61,146 nucleotides of DNA from Mycobacterium sp. E183. Its GTDB lineage: Bacteria; Actinomycetota; Actinomycetes; Mycobacteriales; Mycobacteriaceae. The notes under the pieces are model-generated. The model ran no database searches and had not been told where the DNA came from. It saw only the letters and a program-made list of their open reading frames with translations. Of this stretch, positions 52,966 through 61,146 are shown piece by piece. The stretch covers positions 1-61,146 of the forward strand of contig NZ_LZJN01000052.1 in assembly GCF_001667735.1 (NCBI RefSeq). The letters run 5' to 3'. Numbering within the stretch: position 1 is the first letter of the stretch; every line of letters begins with the position of its first letter. The position numbers and the translations under genes were made by a program.

Positions 52966-55900
52966 GGAAGCGCCCGAATCGGTCCCTGTCGGCTCCAGCC
53001 GTGCACTGTCATCACACCCTGTTCGATTGCGGCGTCGGGCGCCTGGTCAGCCGGCACCAGCCGGAAGTACTGCTCCACGGAGCCCCAGTCGCGATACCAG
53101 TCGCCGCGAAGATAGGTGGAGACCGTCGAGGTGCGCAGCATCGCCTGAGTGACCAGGAACGGGCCGCCGGCCTCGCTGGCCTGCCACCCATTCGACGACG
53201 ACGCCGTCTGCTTGTGATCGGGCAGGATGCGGTACTGCGGAAGTTCGGCCACGCCAAGGTGTTCGGAGAACGGGTGCTGGCATGGGAAGTTCGCGGCGGT
53301 CGCGATGTCCATCAGCACCGGCGTGCGCGACCCGATCAGCTGCTGCAGGGTTTGCAGCACCGGCACCCGCGGCGGGGTGAACGCGAACCACTGATCCGAG
53401 CTCAGGTTCGGGTCGTAGGCGACGATGCGCGCCACGTTGGCCTCGGGCGGCGCCCAGGTGAGGGGGAAGCGCAGGTTGCGCCACGCCGGCTCGGGGCCGA
53501 TGTCGATCGGCTGCACCTCGGCCAACGGCTGGGTGGTGCCGTCGGGGCGGGTGACTCCCCACTGCAACTTCAGCGACTGCCCGTAGGTGAAGGTGCCGTC
53601 CTCCTTGTACGACCAGATCGCGCCGGTCGCCGACACCACGACGATCGGCCGGTCCGGGGTGCGGGGTGGTAGCTGGTACCACGCCGAGGTCGCCGTGGCG
53701 GCCAGCGAATTCTCGCCGTAGCTGCCCATCACCGGGGTGCGGGCCGGGTCGAGTCCGAACGGGAGCGCCGCATGGGAGCCGTTGACGCCGACGGGGCCCT
53801 TCCCGCCGGCCGTGCCCGCCGAGTCGCTCATGGCGGCGTTGGGCTTGTTGGGCGACGCATCCGAATTCACCACGCCGGGCTTGGTCACCACCGGGTACGA
53901 CCGCAGGTCGTCGCCGACGCCGTCGGGCTTGAAGCCGACCGGGTTGACCCCGCCGAGCGGGCCGTCGGGCCCGAAGACCTGCCCGGGCGCCGGCGCCAGC
54001 ATGCCCGCGTTGGGGTCGGGCTCGGCAAGCACGTCATCGGCCATGGCACAGCTCGTCGGGGACAGGCCGGAAGCGATGGCGGCGAGGTTGGCCTTGCCGG
54101 TGGTGTAGAGCGGGTAGCGGAACACCGCGCCTTTGGTCAGTGAGGCGACTTCGCCGACCACCATGATGCTCGCGACCACCAGCAGCGGGGTCGACGCCAG
54201 CACCCGGTTGCGCCGGTTGTCTTTGACTTCGGTGTGGCCGGCATAGTCCATGCGGAAGTGCTGCCACGCGGCCAGCAGCCCGGTGAGGATCGACAGCGTC
54301 AGGAACATCGACGTCACCGGGTGGCTCGCGATCACGGGCTGGATGTCGTACCACGGCACCCCGTAGTTGCCGACGTAGAACCAGCCGTTGACGCCGGAGG
54401 TGGCCACCGCGACAACGAACAGCAGCGCCGTGACGTAGAGCGTCAGGTTGCGGCGGTTGTGCAGGCCGATCCGCGAAAGCGCGAACGCGGTGACCGCGCC
54501 CAGCGCCCCGGCAAGTCCGGCGAAGGCGCCGAACTGGACCGCCCACTTCGTCGGGGTGAACGTGAGGAGCAGGAGGCCGATGGCGGTCGTGCCGATCAGC
54601 CGCCAGGCCGGGCCGCTGGCCAGCCCGGGCACTCGCCCCCGGCGCAGCAGGATGACCAGCATCCCGAACAGGCACAGCAGCAGCACCAGCACCGCGAAAC
54701 GCCTCGCCATGGACCCATCGGGGTTCGACTCCACCGTGAGGAAGTAGTAGCGAAGCCAGTCCTGGTACCACGCGATCGTCGGCCCGACCTTGTACTTGAT
54801 CCGCGCCGACTCGGCGACGTTGGCCAGTGTCTGACCGTGGAACACCACAACGGTGATCAGCGACAGCGACGCCGCGAGCACCGACAGCGGCGCGAGCAGG
54901 CCGTCGGTCGCCCGGCGTCGCCGGATCGTCCGGGCGATGGCCCGCGAACCGGTCAGCAACGCGGCGACGGCGATCAGGCCCTGCGGCGCCAGTGTCACGG
55001 TGAGCATCGCGACGAAGGTCGCGACCGCGGCCGGGGCCAGGCGTTGCAGCGCGATCGCCCGCTCCACCAGCATCCAGGTGACCAGCACACCCAGGGCGAT
55101 CAGCGGCTCGGGCCGCAGCCCGTTGTTGAACGGCAACCAGGCGGCCAGGAACACCGCGCCCGCGGTGAACACCGCCACCCGGTTCGCCGCCAGGCCGCCC
55201 CTGCCGGGGCCCAACCTGCGCAGGATCCAGTGGCTGATCACGAGCCAGCACGCGATCCCGGCCAGCGTGGCGGGCAACCGCATCCACACCCCGGCGGTGC
55301 TCACGGCCGCCAGCTTGGACAGCACCCCCAGATACCAGTCGAACGGCGCGTCCGTCGTACCGAAGTAGCGGTAGTAATCGACGATGTAGCCGGCCTTCGG
55401 GGAGACGCGGGCGATGGTCAGGTTGTAGCCGTCGTCGGACGAGGTGGCGCCGATGACGTGCCAGACCAGGAGCGTCGCGATCACCCCGACGTCGGCGATC
55501 CAGGTTGCGAGCCCGACGCGGCGCCAGGAACTCCATCGCGCCCGGGGCCGGTACCGGGAGAGCCAGGCGATCGGCGATTGCCAATTGACCAGCGTGCCGC
55601 CTCCGCGGCTGCGACGGTCGAGCGCGGCGAGCGCGATGACGGCGGTCAGCACGGCCAGGGCACCGACGGCCATCGCGAGTTGCTTGAGGGCGGTTGGGGC
55701 GGTGATGAAGCGGGTGTCGATGTCGATGCGGGCCGATAGTCCCGGCTGGGCCGGCACCTTCAGGTCCGTGAAGATGCCGCCGACTTGGGGCTTCTTGTCT
55801 GAGGACAGGGTGCCCGAGGCGCCGGGCATGCCCACGAAGTCGGCGCCCGCCGCGCCCGCGCCGGCCCAGGCGTGCAGCACGCTGCAGGCCCCGCCGGCGA

Positions 55901-56288
55901 CCGCCGCCCGCGGCGCGGCCGCGGCAACGGTGTCGCGGAACGCGACGACCACCAGGTCTTTGTCGGCCCGCACGAACAGCCCGTCCTTGCCGGCGTCGAC
56001 GCCGCCGGCGGGCAGCGTCGAGACCACCAGGCCTCCGCTGGCGGGCAGGGTCGCGATCGCCGCGCACGGGATGGAGATGTCGAGCGCGCGCGGCGCCCCG
56101 GACACCAGCGGCGCGGTGATCTGGGTGACGTGTCCGTCCGCGACGCCCTGCGGCCACAGCACCGTCGCGGTGGTCTGCCTGACTGGAAGCAGCGGGACGA
56201 GCGCGCACAACAGCAGTCCGACGATGCCGGCGACGGCGGCGACGAACCGCGGGATCCGCTGCGATCGCTGATTACCGTCGTGGGGCAC
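52962..56288 (-). CDS. embA: Arabinosyltransferase EmbA
   Basis: A 1108-residue GT-C arabinosyltransferase that acts with EmbB in arabinogalactan assembly. The catalytic segment is [16 protein letters not shown] in the first extracytoplasmic loop, and [13 protein letters not shown] recurs as in the other Emb proteins. Conserved C-terminal-domain stretches are [29 protein letters not shown] and [24 protein letters not shown]. The GTG start at 56288 lies 67 bp after the inserted DinB-like gene, so it may not be strictly coupled to embC as it would be without that gene. Confidence 0.97.
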   Translation of the reverse strand: MPHDGNQRSQRIPRFVAAVAGIVGLLLCALVPLLPVRQTTATVLWPQGVADGHVTQITAPLVSGAPRALDISIPCAAIATLPASGGLVVSTLPAGGVDAGKDGLFVRADKDLVVVAFRDTVAAAAPRAAVAGGACSVLHAWAGAGAAGADFVGMPGASGTLSSDKKPQVGGIFTDLKVPAQPGLSARIDIDTRFITAPTALKQLAMAVGALAVLTAVIALAALDRRSRGGGTLVNWQSPIAWLSRYRPRARWSSWRRVGLATWIADVGVIATLLVWHVIGATSSDDGYNLTIARVSPKAGYIVDYYRYFGTTDAPFDWYLGVLSKLAAVSTAGVWMRLPATLAGIACWLVISHWILRRLGPGRGGLAANRVAVFTAGAVFLAAWLPFNNGLRPEPLIALGVLVTWMLVERAIALQRLAPAAVATFVAMLTVTLAPQGLIAVAALLTGSRAIARTIRRRRATDGLLAPLSVLAASLSLITVVVFHGQTLANVAESARIKYKVGPTIAWYQDWLRYYFLTVESNPDGSMARRFAVLVLLLCLFGMLVILLRRGRVPGLASGPAWRLIGTTAIGLLLLTFTPTKWAVQFGAFAGLAGALGAVTAFALSRIGLHNRRNLTLYVTALLFVVAVATSGVNGWFYVGNYGVPWYDIQPVIASHPVTSMFLTLSILTGLLAAWQHFRMDYAGHTEVKDNRRNRVLASTPLLVVASIMVVGEVASLTKGAVFRYPLYTTGKANLAAIASGLSPTSCAMADDVLAEPDPNAGMLAPAPGQVFGPDGPLGGVNPVGFKPDGVGDDLRSYPVVTKPGVVNSDASPNKPNAAMSDSAGTAGGKGPVGVNGSHAALPFGLDPARTPVMGSYGENSLAATATSAWYQLPPRTPDRPIVVVSATGAIWSYKEDGTFTYGQSLKLQWGVTRPDGTTQPLAEVQPIDIGPEPAWRNLRFPLTWAPPEANVARIVAYDPNLSSDQWFAFTPPRVPVLQTLQQLIGSRTPVLMDIATAANFPCQHPFSEHLGVAELPQYRILPDHKQTASSSNGWQASEAGGPFLVTQAMLRTSTVSTYLRGDWYRDWGSVEQYFRLVPADQAPDAAIEQGVMTVHGWSRQGPIRALP

Positions 56289-56355
56289 GAGGCTCGATCG
56301 TAAGCGAAGCCGCTTTGTCCGCTGAGGACGCGGGGCCGCGCGGGGCCGCGCGGCG

Positions 56356-56979
56356 TCAGCGGGGGAGCCGGGCCGCCAGGGTGTTCAGGCCCGGGCCGTC
56401 GAGGTCGTCGAGCGCCGCCGGGCGGCCCGACATCGCCATCAGCAAAGCCTCGCCGGGGCCGGTGACTTCCGGCCCGCGGCCGTGTGCCCAGTCGAGGTCG
56501 GTGGCGCGCAGGCGCAGCCCCCGGATCCGGCGGCCGGCCCCGAGCCTCGGGTTGCCCGGCACCAGCTGCAGGACGCGCTCGAGCCGATCGGCGGGGACGA
56601 TGCGAGGCCGGTCGAGGGCGCGGCGGATGTCCTGGTGATGGATCGTGCCGTCGACGAGCGCGATCATTCCGCCGAAACCCGCTGTCAGCCCACGCGGCTG
56701 GAGATGGGCTCGCAGAAAGTCGAGCAGTTGTTCCGGACCCAGGCCGGCGAACTCGTCGACGCCCACCTGGTTGGCGCGGACGATCCAGCCCTTCGCGAAG
56801 CGCCCCGCCAGACCTAACGGGCCGAGCTCTTCGTAGCTGATCGTATGCGCGACAACGTCTTTGACCGTCCAGTGCGTGCAGAGGCTGGGCGCCTCCCACT
56901 GCTCGGGCGTCAGGGTGGCCAGGAACTCGGCCAGGTCGGCCCGTTCGTCGCGGGCCATGCTCATCAGGCTTGCCGTCAT
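56356..56979 (-). CDS. DinB/maleylpyruvate-isomerase-N-like protein inserted between embC and embA
   Basis: A 207-residue protein. The N-terminal four-helix-bundle segment ([36 protein letters not shown]) shows the His pattern of mycothiol-dependent maleylpyruvate isomerase/DinB metal-binding proteins; a third ligand candidate is in [11 protein letters not shown]. The C-terminal ~60 residues contain [23 protein letters not shown], the usual tail of this family. Such proteins often use mycothiol, but the substrate here is unknown. It starts 14 bp after the embC stop and lies on the same strand as the emb genes. In M. tuberculosis embC and embA are separated by a short gap with no gene. Confidence 0.82.
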   Translation of the reverse strand: MTASLMSMARDERADLAEFLATLTPEQWEAPSLCTHWTVKDVVAHTISYEELGPLGLAGRFAKGWIVRANQVGVDEFAGLGPEQLLDFLRAHLQPRGLTAGFGGMIALVDGTIHHQDIRRALDRPRIVPADRLERVLQLVPGNPRLGAGRRIRGLRLRATDLDWAHGRGPEVTGPGEALLMAMSGRPAALDDLDGPGLNTLAARLPR

Positions 56980-56993
56980 TGCCGGCCCCCTCG

Positions 56994-59900
56994 CTAGCTC
57001 TTACGCAGCGGCGCGGGGCTCCACAGGCCGCTGCGGGTGACCGTCCCCAGCTGCAGGCGGGCGGGCTGCGCCCCGGCGTAGTAGGGCGTCAGCCGTTGCA
57101 GGGAACCCCAGTCGCGCGACCAGTCGTCCTTCAGATAGGTCGCCATGGTGGTGGCCTTCAGCAGCAGCTCGGTGACGCCCAGCGGGCCGCCACCGTTGTT
57201 GTCCATCACCGGTGAGTTGGCTTCTGCGCCGAAACGGTCAGGCAGGATGCGCCATTTCGGCGTTTCATCGACGCCGTTTTGGTGGCCGAACGGACGCTGG
57301 CAGGGGAACGCCAGGCCGACGAGCCAATCCAGGAACACCGGGTCCTTCGAGCCGACGACGTCCTGCAGCGTGCGCAGCTGCGGGATGCGCGGCGGGGTGA
57401 GCGCGATCCAGTGCTGCGGCGCCAGGTCTTCGTCGTCGGCGACCAATCGGATCTGGGTGGCGTTGGCGGGGATGGCCGACAGCGGCAACCGCAGGTTCCG
57501 CCAGGCTGGGGAGGCGCCCACGTCGGATAACTGCAACGACCCGCCGGGGTGTCCGCCGGCCGCTTGGTCGTCGGTCGCCCACTGGACCTGCACCTCGCGG
57601 GGATCGAAGCGGCCGGCCGCGCTCACCACCAGCAGCGGCCGGGCGCTGTCGCGGGTGGGCAGCCGGTACCAGCCCGACCGCAGGTGGGCGGGCAGTTGGA
57701 TGCCCGACCGCCAGCTGCCGAGCACCGGTGTGCGCGCGGGGTCCAGGCTGTAGGGCAGCTGGGCGACCGAACCGTTGATCCCCGGTGCCGGGGTGGTGCC
57801 GCCCTCGGTGCCGGCTTCGGCGCCGGTGACCAGCCTGTCGTCGTTGATGAAGCTGCGGTCGCCCGGGCGTTCCATCACGGGGTCGGCACGGACGTCGGCT
57901 GGAATACCGTTGGGGGTGAAGGCTTCCGACAGGCCCGCGCCCAGCGCGTCGGCCACCGTGGCGCTCACCGGCGCCAGCGCGCCGGCGTTGGGGTCCTGTT
58001 CCACCAGCACGTCCTCGGCCAGTCCGCAGGACTTGCCGGTGAGGGCCTCGAGGTTGGAGCGGCCCACCGTCCAGGCGGGGTACTGGTCGACCATCGCCAG
58101 GGTCAGCGACGCCACCTCGAACACCACCAGCAGCCAGGTCGCAATTGCCAACGGGGACTGGACGATTCCCGCGACTCGTGCGCCCAGGCGGGTCGTCGGC
58201 GCGCCGTTGTCTGGATCGACGAAATGGAACCACGCGGCCAGTAGCAGCACCACGACCGTCAGCCCGAGTAGCGCGGTGGCAAAGGCGTAATGCCACGCCG
58301 GGAACGAATTCGACCATGGCACACCGAAATTGGACACGTACCACCAGCCGTTGACGCTGGCGAACGACAGGGCCATCAGGAACAGCACCGCGGCCGCGAA
58401 CATGGTGCGGTTGCGCCGCGACCGCATCGCCACGGAAGTCACGGCGACGGCGGCCAGCGCGCCCAGCGGGCCGGCCAGCCCGGCGAACACCCCGTAATGG
58501 TGGGTCCACTTGGTGGGCGTGAACATCATCGCGATAAAGGAGATGATCGTGATTCCGACGATGCGGCGGCTCGGCCCGGCGGCCGTGCCCGGAATCCGGC
58601 CCTTGCGCAACGACATTGCGACCGTGATCGCGAGCGCCAGGACCAGCGCCAGCACCGCGAAGCGGCGGGCGACCGAGCCGTCCGGGCTGGCCATGAACAG
58701 GCGCTCGTAGCGGATGTGTTCGTCGAACCAGCTCAGGCTGGGGCCGACGGCCCGCTTGAGCATGCTGGCCTGGATCTCGCCGGCCAGGGTTTGGTCTCGG
58801 AAGATCAGGATGGCGGTGACGGTGACCGCCGCGAACAGGGGTGCCACCAGCGGCAGCGCGCCGAATCGTTTCGACCTGCGGTGCAGGATCGTCCGCAACG
58901 GCCCGATGGCGACCAGCAGGGCGCCGATCGAGGCGATGCCGGTCGGCCCGGAGAACAGCGTCAGCGCACCGATGATGCAGGCGACCGCCACCGGCAGCAG
59001 CCGGCTGGTGGCTACCGCGCGCTCCACCGAGCACCAGGTCAGCAGGATGCCCAGCGCGATGATCGGCTCGGGGCGCAGGCCGTTGTTCAGCGGGAGCCAC
59101 ACGGCCAGGAACATGCCCGCCGCGGTCCACGCCGCGCCGCGGTTCTGTTTGACGGCGTGGCCCAGGCGCGGCATCACTTCACGGCTGATCACCCACCAGC
59201 ACGTCAGCGCCATGGCCAGGGTTGGCAACCGCATCCAGATGCTGGCGGTGCTGACATGGGCCCACACCGCCAGCAGGTCGTAGTACCAGCCGAAGGGCGC
59301 CTCCGGCGTGCCGAACCAGCGGTAATAGTTGGCCATGTAGCCGGCGTGCTCGGACACCCGGGCCATGGTCAGGATGTAGCCGTCGTCGGAGGTATTGGCG
59401 CCGACGAACTGCCACCACACCAGCACGGCGATGACCAGAGCGTCCAGACCGCCGATCGACCACCAGCGCGACGGCAGGAAGCGGCGGTGGCGGCTGCCGT
59501 CGGCGGTGTCGAGCAGGTGCAGGGCGACCAGGGCGGCGGCCGTCAGCACGAGCCCGAGGATCATCGCCGCCATCTTCAGCTCGGTGGGGCTGCTGCTGTA
59601 GCGGGTGTCGATGGTCGCCGAGAAGCTCAGGCCGGGCGGTGTCGGCCCGCTCAGGTCGGTGAAGACGCCGACGATCTGGGGCCGGAAGTCGTAACCGCTC
59701 TTCTCGCCGCGCAGCGGTGCGCCGGGGTGCTCGGTGTTGGGCCCCTGGGTCAGGCCGACGAACTCGGCGGTGACCTTCTCCGCGTGGGCGGTGAAGGTCA
59801 GCCGCTGGCAGGCCGGGCTCAGCACCTGGCTCAGCGGGGCGGTCACCACCGCGACGTTGCGCACGACGACCACGAGGTAGTCGTTGGCGCGCTGGATGAG

Positions 59901-60272
59901 CAGCCCGCGGTCGACGGCCTTGGGGGCCTGCTTGGGCACCGTGGACAACAGCACGGTCTTGGCGGCGTTCTGGGGACCGGCCAGCCCGGCGGCGGCCTGA
60001 CACGGCACGGTGATGTTCAAATCGGTCGCGACGTAACCGATCAGGGGAGCGTCGACGCTTTCGAACGTGCCGTTCTGCGGCCAGTTCAGCTGGGCGGTGG
60101 TCTGGTTGACCGGCAGCAGCGGGGTCGCGATGGCCAGCAAAGCCCCGAGCAGCCCGGCGACGATAGCTACCCACCGAGTGATCCGGTGGTTCGCTCCCGT
60201 CTCGGTCACGGTGCTAGATGCTAGTTCTTCGATGCTCGGCGGCCCCTTTTGAGGCGAGGTGTTGGTGCTCAT
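56994..60272 (-). CDS. embC: Arabinosyltransferase EmbC
   Basis: A 1092-residue GT-C arabinosyltransferase that extends the arabinan of lipoarabinomannan. The start is ATG 60272 ([18 protein letters not shown]), overlapping the aftA stop as TGATG; longer upstream frames are out of register with aftA and are rejected. The catalytic segment is ANTSDDGYILTMARVSEHAGYMAN, followed by [11 protein letters not shown]. The C-terminal carbohydrate-binding domain includes WRNLRLPLSAIPA and TPPRIPQLRTLQDVVGSKDPVFLD. It is directly coupled to aftA upstream. Confidence 0.97.
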   Translation of the reverse strand: MSTNTSPQKGPPSIEELASSTVTETGANHRITRWVAIVAGLLGALLAIATPLLPVNQTTAQLNWPQNGTFESVDAPLIGYVATDLNITVPCQAAAGLAGPQNAAKTVLLSTVPKQAPKAVDRGLLIQRANDYLVVVVRNVAVVTAPLSQVLSPACQRLTFTAHAEKVTAEFVGLTQGPNTEHPGAPLRGEKSGYDFRPQIVGVFTDLSGPTPPGLSFSATIDTRYSSSPTELKMAAMILGLVLTAAALVALHLLDTADGSRHRRFLPSRWWSIGGLDALVIAVLVWWQFVGANTSDDGYILTMARVSEHAGYMANYYRWFGTPEAPFGWYYDLLAVWAHVSTASIWMRLPTLAMALTCWWVISREVMPRLGHAVKQNRGAAWTAAGMFLAVWLPLNNGLRPEPIIALGILLTWCSVERAVATSRLLPVAVACIIGALTLFSGPTGIASIGALLVAIGPLRTILHRRSKRFGALPLVAPLFAAVTVTAILIFRDQTLAGEIQASMLKRAVGPSLSWFDEHIRYERLFMASPDGSVARRFAVLALVLALAITVAMSLRKGRIPGTAAGPSRRIVGITIISFIAMMFTPTKWTHHYGVFAGLAGPLGALAAVAVTSVAMRSRRNRTMFAAAVLFLMALSFASVNGWWYVSNFGVPWSNSFPAWHYAFATALLGLTVVVLLLAAWFHFVDPDNGAPTTRLGARVAGIVQSPLAIATWLLVVFEVASLTLAMVDQYPAWTVGRSNLEALTGKSCGLAEDVLVEQDPNAGALAPVSATVADALGAGLSEAFTPNGIPADVRADPVMERPGDRSFINDDRLVTGAEAGTEGGTTPAPGINGSVAQLPYSLDPARTPVLGSWRSGIQLPAHLRSGWYRLPTRDSARPLLVVSAAGRFDPREVQVQWATDDQAAGGHPGGSLQLSDVGASPAWRNLRLPLSAIPANATQIRLVADDEDLAPQHWIALTPPRIPQLRTLQDVVGSKDPVFLDWLVGLAFPCQRPFGHQNGVDETPKWRILPDRFGAEANSPVMDNNGGGPLGVTELLLKATTMATYLKDDWSRDWGSLQRLTPYYAGAQPARLQLGTVTRSGLWSPAPLRKS

Positions 60273-61146
60273 CAGCGGCCCGGCACCGGCTTGCGGATGG
60301 CCAGCACGAACGGGCCGGCGCTTTGAACGACGAACTGCGGGCTCTCGAAAAGGGCGGCCCGCAGATCGACGGTGTAGCGCCGGACGTTGGGCTGGTTGGG
60401 GTAGACGTCCTCGGCGAGCCGCAGGGTGTAGTTGCCGTTCGCACCGCGGCGCATCAGGAACACCGTGGGCGGCGGCCAGGGACAGGTGTCCAGCGCGTGC
60501 AGCAGCTCGTCGGCGGACTTGAGTTTGGACCATTTGTTGATCTGGGCGGCCCGCAGGTCGAACTGCGCGAGTGGGTTGGCGTAGTGCGACGTCAGTCCCT
60601 GGAATCCCCAATAGGGATAGAACGACAGGAAGCTGTAGTCGGCGGTCATCACGACGGTCTGGTCGCGGGGGCGCCCGGTCACGGTCACGATGGCGCGGTC
60701 GATGTCGGGGTAGAACTTCTCCGAGCTGGGCGGTCGCCGGTCGCCGCGCTGGCCGTTGCCGTCCGTGTCGGTGTAGGCGACGGTGAGATCCGGGCGCAGC
60801 ACGTCGGGGATGTCCTGGCTGAACGCGATCGCGGCGGCCAGGCCGACGGCGCCGGCGAGGGGCAGCACGGCGCGGCCCCGCGCGGACAGCGTGCGCACCG
60901 CCTCGACGAAGCCGAACGCCCCGGCGGCGACCAGCAGCACGGTCAGGGTGGGCTGCAGCCGGAACGACAGCAGCGTGGTGCGCGCCAGCGTGGTCAGCAT
61001 CGACAGCAGCGACCACAGGTAGATGGCCAGCACGCCGATCCCCAGGGCGCTGGCCCGCACCGACGACCGGGCGCGCACCACCAGCCACAGCGCCCCGAGC
61101 AGGCAGATCGTGCCCAGCAGGGAGAACTGCAGCATCGGGAAGGTCA
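60272..61146 (-). CDS. aftA: Arabinofuranosyltransferase AftA, N-terminus beyond window
   Basis: The C-terminal ~291 residues of AftA (643 in M. tuberculosis), which adds the first arabinose to galactan; the frame stays open to the right edge. The visible part has the last membrane helices ([34 protein letters not shown] and others), then the soluble C-terminal domain ([58 protein letters not shown]). Its stop overlaps the embC start, so translation is coupled. Confidence 0.93.
   Translation of the reverse strand, partial: TFPMLQFSLLGTICLLGALWLVVRARSSVRASALGIGVLAIYLWSLLSMLTTLARTTLLSFRLQPTLTVLLVAAGAFGFVEAVRTLSARGRAVLPLAGAVGLAAAIAFSQDIPDVLRPDLTVAYTDTDGNGQRGDRRPPSSEKFYPDIDRAIVTVTGRPRDQTVVMTADYSFLSFYPYWGFQGLTSHYANPLAQFDLRAAQINKWSKLKSADELLHALDTCPWPPPTVFLMRRGANGNYTLRLAEDVYPNQPNVRRYTVDLRAALFESPQFVVQSAGPFVLAIRKPVPGR

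Noticed and set aside
60273..61088. Upstream extension of embC to 1364 codons
   Set aside because: The added sequence is the shadow of aftA in another frame. The ATG at 60272 overlapping the aftA stop gives the expected EmbC length and N-terminus.

Overview
The window is high-GC DNA from a mycobacterium, almost certainly a slow-growing non-tuberculous species (Mycobacterium avium complex-like; the species cannot be fixed by eye). It carries the arabinogalactan/mycolate cell-wall locus of M. tuberculosis (Rv3792 to Rv3835), inverted relative to H37Rv numbering. Assignments rest on recognised protein sequence, motifs, length and gene order; no database search was run.

Layout. (a) 1-7.9 kb: a septum-formation-like membrane protein cut by the window edge, serS, an AraC regulator and a methyltransferase, a divergent AhpD-like/HxlR pair, and a TetR module (DUF2834-like membrane protein, TetR, FAD-dependent oxidoreductase) with two matching operator palindromes. 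(b) 8-16.5 kb: papA - mmpL, then oppositely oriented sap-like and chp1-like genes, then a second papA. This is the gene order of the M. tuberculosis sulfolipid-1 locus without pks2 and fadD23. (c) 16.4-22.3 kb: an Rv3819-like protein, a metallo-beta-lactamase/Rieske fusion, an aminoglycoside-phosphotransferase-like protein, three tandem acyltransferases and a HAD hydrolase. (d) 22.4-25.2 kb: an LGFP-repeat amidase-like protein and the repeat surface protein Erp. (e) 25.5-32 kb: glf - glfT2 - PAP2 phosphatase - ubiA - aftB, which make galactan, supply decaprenyl-phospho-arabinose and add terminal arabinose. (f) 32.3-44.7 kb: fbpA, fbpD/mpt51, the Rv3802c-type lipase, then fadD32 - pks13 - accD4, which condense and transfer mycolates. 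(g) 44.7-49.6 kb: an accessory stretch with a TPR protein, fadE35, a GarA-like FHA protein, a small membrane protein and a secreted protein. (h) 49.7-61.1 kb: aftA (partial) - embC - a DinB/maleylpyruvate-isomerase-like gene - embA - embB on the minus strand.

Most genes build the cell envelope: Glf, GlfT2, UbiA, AftA, AftB and the Emb proteins make arabinogalactan and lipoarabinomannan. FadD32, Pks13 and AccD4 make mycolic acids, Ag85A attaches them, and the PapA/MmpL/Chp/Sap set makes and exports an acylated trehalose-type lipid in its M. tuberculosis counterpart.

The most unusual points are: the sulfolipid-like locus with no local polyketide synthase; a GarA paralogue that lacks the phospho-switch and has an altered FHA loop; a TPR gene directly behind the mycolate condensation operon; a foreign gene inside the emb cluster; and an exact 48-bp copy of serS at the left edge, which suggests a duplication junction or an assembly artefact. 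I saw no tRNA, rRNA, CRISPR array, transposase or intact insertion sequence.
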